NCBI GenBank assembly: GCA_910584045.1
Contig: CAJTYO010000020.1
Coordinates: 1-42,716, forward strand
Reading direction: 5' to 3'
From: an uncultured Oscillospiraceae bacterium
Lineage (GTDB): Bacteria; Bacillota; Clostridia; Oscillospirales; Oscillospiraceae
DNA length: 42,716 nt
The notes under the pieces were generated by a model. That model saw only the letters and a program-made list of their open reading frames with translations, had not been told where the DNA came from and ran no database searches. Position numbers and translations under genes: made by a program. The stretch's first letter is position 1. The number at the start of each line of letters is the position of its first letter. This document shows positions 15,684-23,962 of this stretch, piece after piece.

Positions 15684-16202
15684 ATGGAAAACGCGAGGAG
15701 ACCGGGGCTCGGGCGCTGGGCGGTCGGGCTCCTTCTGGCCGGCCTGGTCCTGTTCGTGATCTGGTATCATATCCCGCTCCACCGCACTTTGGAGGTGACG
15801 GCTTATGAGACAGAATGGGACGTGATCGGAGAGCCCGCCGTCCTCCAAATGGACATCACGCTGCACCGCTCCTTTTTCCGGGGAACGGTGGTGCGGGGGA
15901 CGATAGAGCTGGACGGCGTACCGTATGTGTCCGCCCTTGGGATGGAGCCCAAGCCGAACTCGTTTCTGGGTGGGCTGAGGGAGAAGTGGTACGGTCATAT
16001 CTCCTCCGGCTATTTTGTAGAAGCCGAACGGCTGGCCGGACGCGGGGACGCCATCTACATGATGGAGGACTCCCTTTGGATCGTCAGTGCGTCCTTTCGC
16101 GGTTTTTATGATTCCATCGCGGGATTGCTCCTGGTCCGCAGGATTCCGGACGCGCCCAGCGTCTGCTACACGGTCGATCTACCCACTTTGTTAGGTAATT
16201 AG
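15684..16202 (+). CDS. Hypothetical membrane-anchored protein inside the hydroxylase operon
   Basis: A 172-aa protein that I do not recognise. After a basic N-terminus (MENARRPGLGR) there is one hydrophobic segment (about residues 12-28), and the remainder is predicted extracytoplasmic and beta-rich, with no cysteine lipobox. It starts four bases after the large-subunit stop and ends 14 bases before the FAD-subunit start, so it is cotranscribed. Composition resembles its neighbours. It interrupts what is normally a contiguous large-FAD-FeS gene set. It could be an accidental insertion or an accessory factor. Confidence 0.7.
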   Translation: MENARRPGLGRWAVGLLLAGLVLFVIWYHIPLHRTLEVTAYETEWDVIGEPAVLQMDITLHRSFFRGTVVRGTIELDGVPYVSALGMEPKPNSFLGGLREKWYGHISSGYFVEAERLAGRGDAIYMMEDSLWIVSASFRGFYDSIAGLLLVRRIPDAPSVCYTVDLPTLLGN

Positions 16203-16216
16203 GAGGAATTTGTTCC

Positions 16217-17101
16217 ATGTACGATTTGAAAGCGCTCTATGAGGCCCAGAGCGTCCGGGACGCGGTGCGCCTGCGCCTGGAGCACCCGGAGGCCCAGATT
16301 CTCGCCGGAGGCACCGACGTGCTGGTCCAGATGCGGGAGGGCAAGCGGGCCGGCGCGGAGCTCATCTCCATCTACGGCATCGACGATCTGCGGGGTGTTG
16401 CACTGGATGAAGAGGAAAACCTCCGCATTGGCTCCCTGACCAGCTTCAGCCATATCACCAAGGACCCCATTATTCAGAAATATATCAACGTTCTCGGCGA
16501 GGCGGTGGACATGGTGGGCGGCCCCCAGATTCGCAACGCCGGAACCATCGGCGGCAACACCTGCAACGGCGTGACCTCCGCCGACTCGGCCTCCACCCTG
16601 TTTGCCTGGGACGCCATCGTTGAGCTGACGGGGGAAGAGGGGGTGCGGCGGCTTCCGATTCAAGCGTTCTATATCTCCGCCGGGAAGGTGGATGTCCGCC
16701 CTGATGAGATTCAGACCGCCATTCTCATCCCTAAGGCCAGCTATGAAAACTGCTTCGGCCACTATATCAAGTACGCTATGCGCAGCGCTATGGACATTGC
16801 CACCACAGGCTGTTCGGTGAACGTAGTCCTTAGCGCGGACAAGAAGTCCATTGCCCGGGCGCGGATCGCCTATGGCGTGGCGGGCCCCGTCCCCATGCGG
16901 GCTCCCTCAGCCGAGGCCGCCGCCCAGGGCAGACCCCTGACGGAGGAGACTGCGGAGGCCTTCGCCGCCGCCGTGCTCTCCGACATCCGTCCCCGGGACA
17001 GCTGGCGGGCCAGCAAGGCATTCCGGGAGCACATCGCTGTGGAGCTGGCCAGGCGGGGCTTGCTGGAATCAATCAAACGGGCGGGAGGTGAGCTGGCGTG
17101 A
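16217..17101 (+). CDS. Xanthine-dehydrogenase-family FAD-binding subunit
   Basis: A 294-aa flavin subunit that passes electrons from the iron-sulfur clusters to the acceptor. It has the FAD-binding motifs ILAGGTDVLVQMREG near residue 31 and RNAGTIGGNTCNGVTSADS near 110, plus the C-terminal CO-dehydrogenase-flavoprotein domain (MRSAMDIATTGCSVNVVL; RIAYGVAGPVPMRA). Length is typical of separate FAD subunits. TAGGAGG precedes the ATG. It overlaps the next gene by four bases (GTGA), so the two are translationally coupled. Confidence 0.93.
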   Translation: MYDLKALYEAQSVRDAVRLRLEHPEAQILAGGTDVLVQMREGKRAGAELISIYGIDDLRGVALDEEENLRIGSLTSFSHITKDPIIQKYINVLGEAVDMVGGPQIRNAGTIGGNTCNGVTSADSASTLFAWDAIVELTGEEGVRRLPIQAFYISAGKVDVRPDEIQTAILIPKASYENCFGHYIKYAMRSAMDIATTGCSVNVVLSADKKSIARARIAYGVAGPVPMRAPSAEAAAQGRPLTEETAEAFAAAVLSDIRPRDSWRASKAFREHIAVELARRGLLESIKRAGGELA

Positions 17102-17586
17102 GCAATCAATACAAGCTGATTCGCTGCACCATCAACGGCCGGACTGTGGAGCAGATGGTGGATGTGCGCGCGTCTCTCACGGATATGCTGCGCGGCGACT
17201 TCCGTCTGACCAGCGTGAAAAAGGGCTGTGAGGTGGGCGAGTGCGGGGCCTGCAACGTCATCATTGACGGCGAGTGCTTCAACTCCTGCCTGTACCTGGC
17301 CGCCTGGGCGGACGGGAAGAGTATCCGCACTCTGGAGGGCCTCATGGGCCCCGGCGGCGAGCTGGCGGACATTCAGCAGGCCTTCATTGACGAGGCCGCC
17401 ATTCAATGCGGCTTCTGTACGCCGGGCTTTATCATGACCGCAGTGGAGATTCTGGAGAGCGGAAAGGAATATACTGACGACGAGCTGCGCAAGCTCCTAT
17501 CCGGCCACCTGTGCCGCTGTACCGGGTATGAAAACATCCTGCGGGCAGTGAAGAAGACCATGCTGAGGCGGTTGGGAAAAGCATAA
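17098..17586 (+). CDS. Xanthine-dehydrogenase-family 2Fe-2S subunit
   Basis: A 162-aa electron-transfer subunit with two [2Fe-2S] clusters. The plant-ferredoxin-type cluster uses C44, C49, C52 (GCEVGECGACN) and C64. The all-helical C-terminal cluster uses the CGFCTPGF and CRCTGYENI motifs. It starts at GTG 17098, overlapping the FAD-subunit stop, and is the last gene of the operon, followed by a terminator. Confidence 0.94.
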   Translation: MSNQYKLIRCTINGRTVEQMVDVRASLTDMLRGDFRLTSVKKGCEVGECGACNVIIDGECFNSCLYLAAWADGKSIRTLEGLMGPGGELADIQQAFIDEAAIQCGFCTPGFIMTAVEILESGKEYTDDELRKLLSGHLCRCTGYENILRAVKKTMLRRLGKA

Positions 17587-17600
17587 TACGGAATATGAGG

Positions 17601-17634
17601 GAGGCGGCCCCGCAGGGGGCCGCCTCCTCCTTTT
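17601..17634 (+). terminator. Terminator of the molybdenum hydroxylase operon
   Basis: GAGGCGGCCCC (17601-17611) pairs with GGGGCCGCCTC (17616-17626), an 11-bp GC-rich stem with a four-base loop. A CTCC then TTTT follows. It lies 14 bases beyond the last stop codon. Confidence 0.85.
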
Positions 17635-17644
17635 ACATTCATAA

Positions 17645-17678
17645 AGCGCCCCCCGCGCCTATTGGCGCAGGGGGCGCT
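17645..17678 (-). terminator. Terminator of the minus-strand SLH protein gene
   Basis: Two 15-base arms (17645-17659, 17664-17678) enclose a four-base loop. The single non-Watson-Crick position is C-A read on plus but G-U read on the minus-strand RNA, which points to the minus-strand gene ending at 17705. The T run is short (CTTTA). Confidence 0.7.
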
Positions 17679-17704
17679 CCAACATTTTTAAGGACTATCG
17701 AAGC

Positions 17705-20104
17705 TTAGATGCCGTCGGGCCGGGTGTTGGAGGTGGTATTGGCCACGTAGGCGTTCATCTGATAGATGATCCGGCAGATCTCTGCACGCTGGAGGGTGTT
17801 GCCGCCCTTGAAGGTGTTGTCGTCGTTACCCTGGATGATCCGGGGGCTGGTGTAGTACAGCGCGACGGCGTAGCCGTTGGCGTTATCCTTGAAGGGGGAC
17901 TTGGCGGTGGAGACGGACAGACCCAGAACGCGGGCCACCAGCTCGGCCACCTGGTTGCGGCTGATGCGGGAGGTCAGGCTGATGTCATTGCTGACCCAGC
18001 CGTGGCTGACGGCCAGATTCTTGTAGTTGATGGCCCAGTTGTCGCCGGAGACCTCCTCGGCGGTGTAACCGGCGGCGCGGAGAACCATTTTCAGAGCCTC
18101 GCCGTACTTGACCTCGCCCAGAGGATCAAACTTGCCATTGCCCTTGCCGCCCATGATGCCCTTGCTGACCAGGTCGGCCAGCTCGGTGCGGTACCAGGCA
18201 GTGGGGGAGACGTCGGTGAACTGGTTGATGCTGGTTGCGCCGGTGTTGGTGCTGCCGTTGCCGGAGACCACAATGTTCACCTGGCCGCTGCCCACCATGT
18301 TGCCGCTGGCGTCATAGCAGATGAAGGCCACGGTGGCTGTGCCGTTGAAGCCGGCGGCGGGACGGTAGTACACGGAGCTGAGCAGGCTGGGCGTAACGTC
18401 GGTGCCCGCGCCGCCCATGGTCACGCCGCCATAGGTCATGGTGCCGCTGGTGGGAGCGCCCACAAAGCGCACACGGGTGGTGCTGCCCATCACGACGGCG
18501 TTGGCAGTGGTGAAGCGGGCGGAGTCAAATGCCGTGCCGCTGCTGCCGCAGGTGTAGACCACGGACAGGTTGGTGGCGGTGGTGGTGGGATTGAAGACCA
18601 CCCGGCCGGTGAACAGCGCCGTGGAGCCGTTGTAGGCGGTGTAGTCAATGGTGTCCTGACGGCCTCCGCTGGAGGTGAAGGTCACGTTGTCGATGGAGGT
18701 GGTAGAACCGCTGGTGCGGAACTTATAGGACTTGATGTTGTTGGAACGCAGGGTGGTGCCGGAATAGGTCAGAGTGCCGTTGGCGGGCACATCCTGGAAC
18801 ACGATGGTCATGTTGCTGGGAGCGGTGCCGCCCACTGCGTTGCGATAGGCGTTGGTGAAGTCGCTGGAGCGCAGATTCACGCTGCCGCTGGAAAGGGCGG
18901 TGTAGGTGATGTCTGCGGCGCTGCCGTTGGTGTAGGTGATGACCACGGTGCCGCTGACGTTTCTGGCGGAGCCGGCGGAGCCGTAGGCGGTGAAGTTAAT
19001 GCGGACGGTGCCGTTCCGGGTGGAGCTGTTGGGGGAGAAGTACACGCCGTCCAGATCGGTCTGGCTGCTGGTGGGACGGGCGTAGCAGCTGGTGCCGGAG
19101 CTGAGGCGGCCTCTGTCGCTGTACAGGGTGCCGTAGGAGGGGGTGGTGAAGGTCACGTAATTGAGGGTGCCGCGGGTCTTCTCATAGTAGAAGTTCTCGA
19201 AGTCGGCGGCGTAGAAGGACACGTCCTGACCGGCGGCGGCGCTGTAGGGGATGTCCCCGCCGGAGTAGGTGGTGCCGCGGGTGTCAAAGCTAATGTAGCC
19301 AGAGGCTGTGGCCGTCTGACCATTTAAACCATTTACATAATATGTTACAACCACCGGGAAATACGCGATGCCGGTGCTGCTGCCGGGGCTGAACATAATG
19401 CTGGAGAGCTCAACGGAAGTATAATCTCTGTTGGTTGTTGCGTTTACTGTGGCATAGTAATTGCTGGTGTTGTAGTAGCTGGATGTGGTACTGGTGAAAC
19501 GCAGGGTCTTGAATCCGTAGTAATTTCCCCAAGTGCTGCCGTTATAGTAGCGGCTGGTCAGCTGATCAACAATGGAAGAGCCTCCATTAGCATCCCTTTC
19601 GCCCAGGTAGTAGTATCCGTCAACAACCACGCTGGCGAAGTTGGTGCCGCTGATGGTGCCGTTATAGCCTACATAAACAGTAAAAGAAGCTTTTAGAACA
19701 CCACCTACATATGCATTTACAACACTGGTGCCGTTGCTCAGACCAGAAACGGTCACCGCACCATTGGTGTTACGGCTAATAGATATAATTCCATTGTTAG
19801 TCGTATTCGAATAGTTATTAATACTCCATGTAGCGTTTGTAACAACCTTTCCCCCCTGAACCAGCCACAAGGTCCGGGAATAGTTGTATGTACCGCCCGT
19901 ATAGGGAGACAAATTTACGATATTATTAGGAACGCTATTATTAGGATTAGGGGTTGTAGTTGTATCCGACCCTACATAGTAAACGTAATAAGCATCGCTG
20001 GAAGTCGCCGCCTCTGCAATCGGCGCCATCGCCTCAGGCGCCAACCCCAAGACGAGCAGCAGGGCCAATAACTTGGCCAGGAATTTCTGCGTAGTTTGTT
20101 TCAT
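17705..20104 (-). CDS. SLH-domain S-layer-like surface protein
   Basis: A 799-aa exported surface protein. There is a signal peptide (KFLAKLLALLLVLGLAPEAMA). An Asn/Thr/Tyr/Gly-rich N-terminal third follows, then about three divergent tandem modules of roughly 100 aa (shared pattern: Y-rich strand, '...VTFTTPSYGTLYS', 'IVFQDVPANGTLTYSG', 'VRFVGAPTSGTMTYGG'). It ends with three SLH repeats (FTDVSPTAWYRTELADLVSK, an NWAINYKNLAVSHGWV unit, SPFKDNANGYAVALYY). SLH repeats bind secondary cell-wall polymer. The start ATG 20104 is preferred over 20116, which touches its ribosome binding site. The 5' third of the gene (about 19320-20104) is visibly more AT-rich than the rest. Confidence 0.88.
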   Translation of the reverse strand: MKQTTQKFLAKLLALLLVLGLAPEAMAPIAEAATSSDAYYVYYVGSDTTTTPNPNNSVPNNIVNLSPYTGGTYNYSRTLWLVQGGKVVTNATWSINNYSNTTNNGIISISRNTNGAVTVSGLSNGTSVVNAYVGGVLKASFTVYVGYNGTISGTNFASVVVDGYYYLGERDANGGSSIVDQLTSRYYNGSTWGNYYGFKTLRFTSTTSSYYNTSNYYATVNATTNRDYTSVELSSIMFSPGSSTGIAYFPVVVTYYVNGLNGQTATASGYISFDTRGTTYSGGDIPYSAAAGQDVSFYAADFENFYYEKTRGTLNYVTFTTPSYGTLYSDRGRLSSGTSCYARPTSSQTDLDGVYFSPNSSTRNGTVRINFTAYGSAGSARNVSGTVVITYTNGSAADITYTALSSGSVNLRSSDFTNAYRNAVGGTAPSNMTIVFQDVPANGTLTYSGTTLRSNNIKSYKFRTSGSTTSIDNVTFTSSGGRQDTIDYTAYNGSTALFTGRVVFNPTTTATNLSVVYTCGSSGTAFDSARFTTANAVVMGSTTRVRFVGAPTSGTMTYGGVTMGGAGTDVTPSLLSSVYYRPAAGFNGTATVAFICYDASGNMVGSGQVNIVVSGNGSTNTGATSINQFTDVSPTAWYRTELADLVSKGIMGGKGNGKFDPLGEVKYGEALKMVLRAAGYTAEEVSGDNWAINYKNLAVSHGWVSNDISLTSRISRNQVAELVARVLGLSVSTAKSPFKDNANGYAVALYYTSPRIIQGNDDNTFKGGNTLQRAEICRIIYQMNAYVANTTSNTRPDGI

Positions 20105-20194
20105 GTTTTCTTCCATCCTTTCTCACATCCGGAGCGCTGCTCCGTATTGGGATCAACTTACCCCGTTACCCTACCAGAACAATGTGAAGGTCCC

Positions 20195-20221
20195 GTATCA
20201 AAGTTGTATCCTTTTTGTATC
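20195..20221 (-). repeat. Three GTATC boxes at exact 11-bp spacing upstream of the S-layer-like gene
   Basis: GTATC occurs at 20195-20199, 20206-20210 and 20217-20221, so the period is 11 bases, about one helical turn. It lies 91-117 bases upstream of the minus-strand start at 20104, the place of a promoter-proximal regulator site. OmpR/PhoB-type response regulators bind 11-bp direct repeats, but no regulator is identified here. The remaining 20117-20322 interval shows no gene. Confidence 0.55.
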
Positions 20222-20322
20222 TTTGCTTAATATTGACTTCCCCGCCGGATCAGTGCCCGCCGTCCTGACACCATAGACGCAGACCGCCCGGGGTTAGTTC
20301 CCTGTTTTGGAGATTTTCTCCC

Positions 20323-21357
20323 CTACGTCACGGAAAACCGGTACTCCGTGGTGTAGTCGTACCGCCGCCCCGGCCGCAGCAGGACGTCGCCCCACTCGGG
20401 GTGGTTGGGGCTGTCCGGGAAGAACTGGGTCTCCAGACACACGGCCCGCCGGGGTCCGTAGTCCTCGCCCCCCTTGCCGCCCCGGGCCTGCAGGAAGTTG
20501 CCGGTATACACCTGCACCCCCGGCTTTTCGGTCCAGGTCTCCATGACTATGCCGCTGTGCTCCCCGGTCAGCCGCGCGGCCAGCCGCAGCCCCTGAGCCG
20601 GGTCCAGCACAAAGTTGTGGTCATAACCGCCCACGTTTTTCAGCTGCTCGTCCTCTCCGCCGATGTCCCGTCCCAGGGGCTTTTCGGTGGTGAAGTCGAA
20701 AGGCGTTCCCGCCACGCTCCTGGCCATCTCCAGGGGGATGCTGTCGCCTCCCACCGGGGTGAACCGTCCCGCCGCCAGCCAGAGCCGGTGGCCCAGCACG
20801 CCGCCTGAGCCGTTGAGGTTGAAGTACGCGTGGTTGGTCATGTTGCAGTGGGTGGGTTTGTCGCTGACGGCCTCGTACCGGATGCTGAGCCCCTGCCGCT
20901 CGGTCAGCTCGTAGGTGACCCGCGCCTCCAGCCGTCCGGGAAAGCCGCCCCCGCCGTCCGGTTCGGCGTAAGACAGGACCGCCCGGTTCTCGGTCAGCTC
21001 CTCCACGGTGAACACCTGGATGGAAAAGCCGTCGGGGCCGCCGTGGAGCTGTTTTTCCCCCTCGTTGGGGACCAGGGGTACGCTCCGGCCGTCGATGAGG
21101 CAGCGGGCTCCGGCGATGCGGTTGGCGTACCGTCCCACCACCGCGCCTACGTAGCCGCCGTTCTCCTCGTATCCGGCCGCCGCGTCATAGCCCAGCACCA
21201 CGTCCACGCTCCCCCCGCACTTGTCCGGGACCCGCAGCGCCCGAAGGGCCGCGCCGTAGGTAATGACCTCCGCCTCCAGCGCGCCGCGCCGCAGCGTAAG
21301 CTTATCCACGGGCCGTCCGTCCCGGGTGGAGCCAAACGGCTCCTGGCATACTGCCAT
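20323..21357 (-). CDS. galM: Aldose 1-epimerase (galactose mutarotase)
   Basis: A cytoplasmic enzyme interconverting alpha- and beta-anomers of hexoses, chiefly galactose and glucose. The 344-aa product shows the family motifs GYDAAAGYEENGGYVGAVVG, RYANRIAGA, LHGG, the catalytic His in MTNHAYFNLNG, GGYDHNFVLD and the catalytic Glu in CLETQFFPDSPNHPEWG. AAGGAGG precedes the ATG. It is transcribed alone, divergently from deoD; no other Leloir gene is nearby. Confidence 0.95.
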   Translation of the reverse strand: MAVCQEPFGSTRDGRPVDKLTLRRGALEAEVITYGAALRALRVPDKCGGSVDVVLGYDAAAGYEENGGYVGAVVGRYANRIAGARCLIDGRSVPLVPNEGEKQLHGGPDGFSIQVFTVEELTENRAVLSYAEPDGGGGFPGRLEARVTYELTERQGLSIRYEAVSDKPTHCNMTNHAYFNLNGSGGVLGHRLWLAAGRFTPVGGDSIPLEMARSVAGTPFDFTTEKPLGRDIGGEDEQLKNVGGYDHNFVLDPAQGLRLAARLTGEHSGIVMETWTEKPGVQVYTGNFLQARGGKGGEDYGPRRAVCLETQFFPDSPNHPEWGDVLLRPGRRYDYTTEYRFSVT

Positions 21358-21391
21358 GGGAATCGCCTCCTTTATCAGGCATTACCATGAC

Positions 21392-21420
21392 AGTATATCA
21401 CAGTTTTACCAGAAAAACAA
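21392..21420 (-). promoter_or_regulatory. galM promoter (extended -10)
   Basis: Read on the minus strand: TTGTTT at 21420-21415, a 17-base spacer and TATACT at 21397-21392 preceded by TGA. It ends 35 bases before the galM ATG. Confidence 0.65.
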
Positions 21421-21504
21421 GGTTGGATTTCCTTCCTTTTAGAGGAAATCGGGCGTGGACGCCGGTTTCGCGCCCCGCGTATTCCCGCCGTCCCGCAAAC
21501 CCCC

Positions 21505-21533
21505 TTTTCAAGCCGCCCCAACTGTGCTATACT
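21505..21533 (+). promoter_or_regulatory. deoD promoter (extended -10)
   Basis: TTTTCA at 21505-21510, a 17-base spacer and TATACT at 21528-21533 preceded by TGC, about 50 bases upstream of the deoD start. Confidence 0.65.
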
Positions 21534-21584
21534 GTCTCTATCAAGGAAAAACCCGTGAAAAAACACAGAAAAGAGGAAAGAACG

Positions 21585-22301
21585 ATGTCAACTCCCCACA
21601 ATGCCGCCAATCCCGGCGATTTTGCGAAGACCGTCCTGATGCCCGGCGACCCGCTGCGCTCCCAATTCATCGCCGAGACCTTCCTGGAGAGCGCCCGGCT
21701 GGTAAACAACGTCCGGGGCGTCCAGGGCTACACGGGGACCTATAAGGGCGTTCCCGTCTCCGTCATGGCCTCCGGCATGGGGATGCCCTCCATGGGCATC
21801 TACGCCTATGAGCTCTACAGCGTCTATGGTGTGGAGAACATCATCCGCATCGGCTCCGCCGGGGCCATCAGCCCCAAGCTTCACCTGCGCGATGTGATTG
21901 CCGCCCAGGGGGCCTGCACCAACTCCAACTTTGCCCACCAGTACGGCCTGCCGGGCCAGCTGGCCCCGATTGCGGACTTCACGCTGCTGGAGACCGCCGT
22001 ATCCGCCGCCCGGGAGGCGGGCGTCAACATGCCGGTGGGCAGCGTGCTCAGCTCCGACACCTTCTATGACGCGTCCAACACCACCATGAAGTGGGCGGAG
22101 CTGGGGGTGCTGGCGGTAGAGATGGAGGCGGCGGGCCTGTACATGACCGCCGCCAAGCTGGGCAAGCGGGCCCTGGCCATCTGCTCCATCTCCGACAGCA
22201 TCGTCACCGGCGAGGCCCTGTCCGCCGCTGACCGGCAGACCACCTTCACCGCCATGATGCGGATTGCCCTGGAGACCGCCGTAAAGATGGAGGACAAATA
22301 A
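21585..22301 (+). CDS. deoD: Purine-nucleoside phosphorylase, DeoD type
   Basis: Phosphorolysis of purine (deoxy)nucleosides to base plus (deoxy)ribose-1-phosphate, in purine salvage. The 238-aa product is the normal hexameric low-Mr length. It has the phosphate-binding VLMPGDPLRSQFIAE, SGMGMPSMGIY, RIGSAGAI and the nucleoside-contact AVEMEAAGLYMTAA motifs. The C-terminal ICSISDSIVTGE carries the catalytic Asp region. ATG 21585 is chosen from the conserved MSTPHNAA start and GAGGAAAG upstream; an in-frame upstream extension is not family-like. Its base product could feed the nearby molybdenum hydroxylase. Confidence 0.95.
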   Translation: MSTPHNAANPGDFAKTVLMPGDPLRSQFIAETFLESARLVNNVRGVQGYTGTYKGVPVSVMASGMGMPSMGIYAYELYSVYGVENIIRIGSAGAISPKLHLRDVIAAQGACTNSNFAHQYGLPGQLAPIADFTLLETAVSAAREAGVNMPVGSVLSSDTFYDASNTTMKWAELGVLAVEMEAAGLYMTAAKLGKRALAICSISDSIVTGEALSAADRQTTFTAMMRIALETAVKMEDK

Positions 22302-22333
22302 ATCTACATTATTATTATAAGGAGGCAGATAAC

Positions 22334-22942
22334 ATGACAATCACCTGGCTTGGACACTCCTGCTTTGTACTGGAGAGCGGCGGCTTCCGCGCTCTGCTGG
22401 ACCCCTATCACGAGGTGCAGGGCCTGCCCGACATAGAGGCGGAGGCCGACGCGGTCTATTGCAGCCACGACCACTTTGACCACGGCTGGACGGAGAACAT
22501 CCGTCTGAGCACCGGTAAGGAAAACCCCTTTACCGTCCGCGAGATTCAGACCTTTCATGACGACAAAGGCGGCGCTCTGCGCGGAAGCAACGTAGTCCGC
22601 GCCTTCACGGCGGAGGGTCTGACCGTGGCCCACCTGGGGGACCTGGGTCACCAGCTGAGCGAGGCGCAGCTGTCTGCGCTGGGCCGCTGCGATGCGCTCC
22701 TCATCCCGGTGGGCGGCTACTACACAATTGACGCCGCCGGGGCTAAGTCCGTGGCGGACGCCGTCGGCGCGCCCGTTGTGATCCCCATGCACTACCGCAG
22801 GGGCTCCGTGGGCTTCGACGTTCTGGGTACGGTGGAGGACTTCACCGCCCTGTACCCCCGGGAGCTGGTACAGGCATATCCCGGCCGCACCTTGACCCTG
22901 ACCGAGGGCACGCCTCGTCAGGTGGCGGTGCTGTCCCTGTAG
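22334..22942 (+). CDS. Metallo-beta-lactamase-fold hydrolase, UlaG-like
   Basis: A 202-aa metal-dependent hydrolase of the MBL fold. The metal motif is CSHDHFDHG (HxHxDH), preceded by ITWLGHSCFVLESG and followed by VAHLGDLGHQLSE and IPMHYRRG, the pattern of UlaG/YycJ-like proteins annotated as 'MBL fold metal-dependent hydrolase'. AAGGAGG sits before the ATG, 32 bases after deoD, so it is probably cotranscribed. The substrate is unknown. Confidence 0.85.
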   Translation: MTITWLGHSCFVLESGGFRALLDPYHEVQGLPDIEAEADAVYCSHDHFDHGWTENIRLSTGKENPFTVREIQTFHDDKGGALRGSNVVRAFTAEGLTVAHLGDLGHQLSEAQLSALGRCDALLIPVGGYYTIDAAGAKSVADAVGAPVVIPMHYRRGSVGFDVLGTVEDFTALYPRELVQAYPGRTLTLTEGTPRQVAVLSL

Positions 22943-22962
22943 GGCTGACAGCGCAAACAGCG

Positions 22963-23000
22963 AAGAGGGAGGACCGGCTGAGCCTGGTCCTCCCTCTTTT
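22963..23000 (+). terminator. Terminator between the MBL hydrolase gene and convergent pdaA
   Basis: AAGAGGGAGGACC (22963-22975) pairs with GGTCCTCCCTCTT (22986-22998), a 13-bp stem with a 10-base loop and a TTTT tail. The A-rich left flank is short, but it may also serve the minus-strand pdaA transcript. Confidence 0.88.
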
Positions 23001-23043
23001 GACCATTTTTTGTATTTTTCGGCAAAAAGTCAACGATTTGGCA

Positions 23044-23871
23044 TCACACCGCCCCAGCCAGCTCCTCCAGCGAGCCAAAGGAGTATCCCATACCTTCCCA
23101 TTTTGTCAGCAGCTCGTCCAGAATTTCCGCATTGGTCCGCGAGGTGGAGTGCAGCAGGACGACGGCCCCGTTGTGGATGCGGGGCAGGAGCTTGGAATAG
23201 GCCTGTTCCGCCGTAGGCTGGCTGTCAGTATTCCAGTCCACATAGGCCAGGCTCCAGAAGATGGTTTTGTATCCCAGCTCCTGAGCCTGCCGCAGATTAT
23301 CCTCGCTGTACTTCCCCTGGGGCGGGCGGTAGAAGTGGGACAGCTCCCGCCCCGTGGTCTGCTGGTAGAGCTGCGCCAGACTGTCCAGTTCCTTTTGGAA
23401 CGCCTCTTTTTGTGAGATGCTGGACATATCGGGGTGGTGGAAGGTGTGGTTGCCCACCACGTGGCCCTCCTCCGCCATGCGCCGCACGATGTCCGGAGCG
23501 GATTCGATCATGTGTCCCACCACGAAGAAGGCGGCGGGGGCGTTGTGTTTTTTCAGCGCGTCCAGAATCTGGTTGGTGTAGCCGTTTTCGTATCCGCAGT
23601 CAAAGGTGAGATAGATCACCTTTTGGGCAGTATCCCCCAGATAATACGCGTCGTATTTTGCCAGATCCGCCTGGGAAGCGTTGCCGGCGGGGGGCTGTCC
23701 CTCCGAGGGGAAGGACAATCCCCAATCGCCGGCGGCGGGGACGGCGGCGGGAGCGACAGCGGGGGCGACAGCGTCCCTGCCGCCCCAGAGGGAGAGGGCG
23801 ACGGCGGCGGCCAGCAGTGCCGCTGTCAGCAGACTGAAGAGCAGGAGGCTTTTTTTGTTGGCAGAGGACAT
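23044..23871 (-). CDS. pdaA: Delta-lactam-biosynthetic polysaccharide deacetylase (PdaA type)
   Basis: A 275-aa membrane-anchored NodB-family deacetylase. The N-terminal hydrophobic helix (SLLLFSLLTAALLAAAVALSL) is followed by an Ala/Pro-rich linker. The catalytic domain has YLTFDCGYENGYTNQILD, FFVVGHMI, VGNHTFHHPDMS (metal His pair), FYRPPQGKYSE, IFWSLAYVDWN and VLLHSTSRTNAE. These match PdaA closely. In Bacillus PdaA it removes N-acetyl groups from muramic acid to allow muramic-delta-lactam formation in spore cortex. This implies a sporulating host. GGAGATC lies six bases before the ATG. Confidence 0.9.
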   Translation of the reverse strand: MSSANKKSLLLFSLLTAALLAAAVALSLWGGRDAVAPAVAPAAVPAAGDWGLSFPSEGQPPAGNASQADLAKYDAYYLGDTAQKVIYLTFDCGYENGYTNQILDALKKHNAPAAFFVVGHMIESAPDIVRRMAEEGHVVGNHTFHHPDMSSISQKEAFQKELDSLAQLYQQTTGRELSHFYRPPQGKYSEDNLRQAQELGYKTIFWSLAYVDWNTDSQPTAEQAYSKLLPRIHNGAVVLLHSTSRTNAEILDELLTKWEGMGYSFGSLEELAGAV

Positions 23872-23962
23872 TTTTTGATCTCCTTTAGGCAGATAATTTT
23901 TCTTAATTTGCCCAAAGCGGGGGGGATTTATTCTCCCGAGATCGCGTTTCCAGAAAATTTTG

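Noticed and set aside
18002..19327. 441-codon plus-strand open frame
   Set aside because: Gly/Ala/Val/His-rich low-complexity shadow of the S-layer-like gene; no ribosome binding site or family motif.
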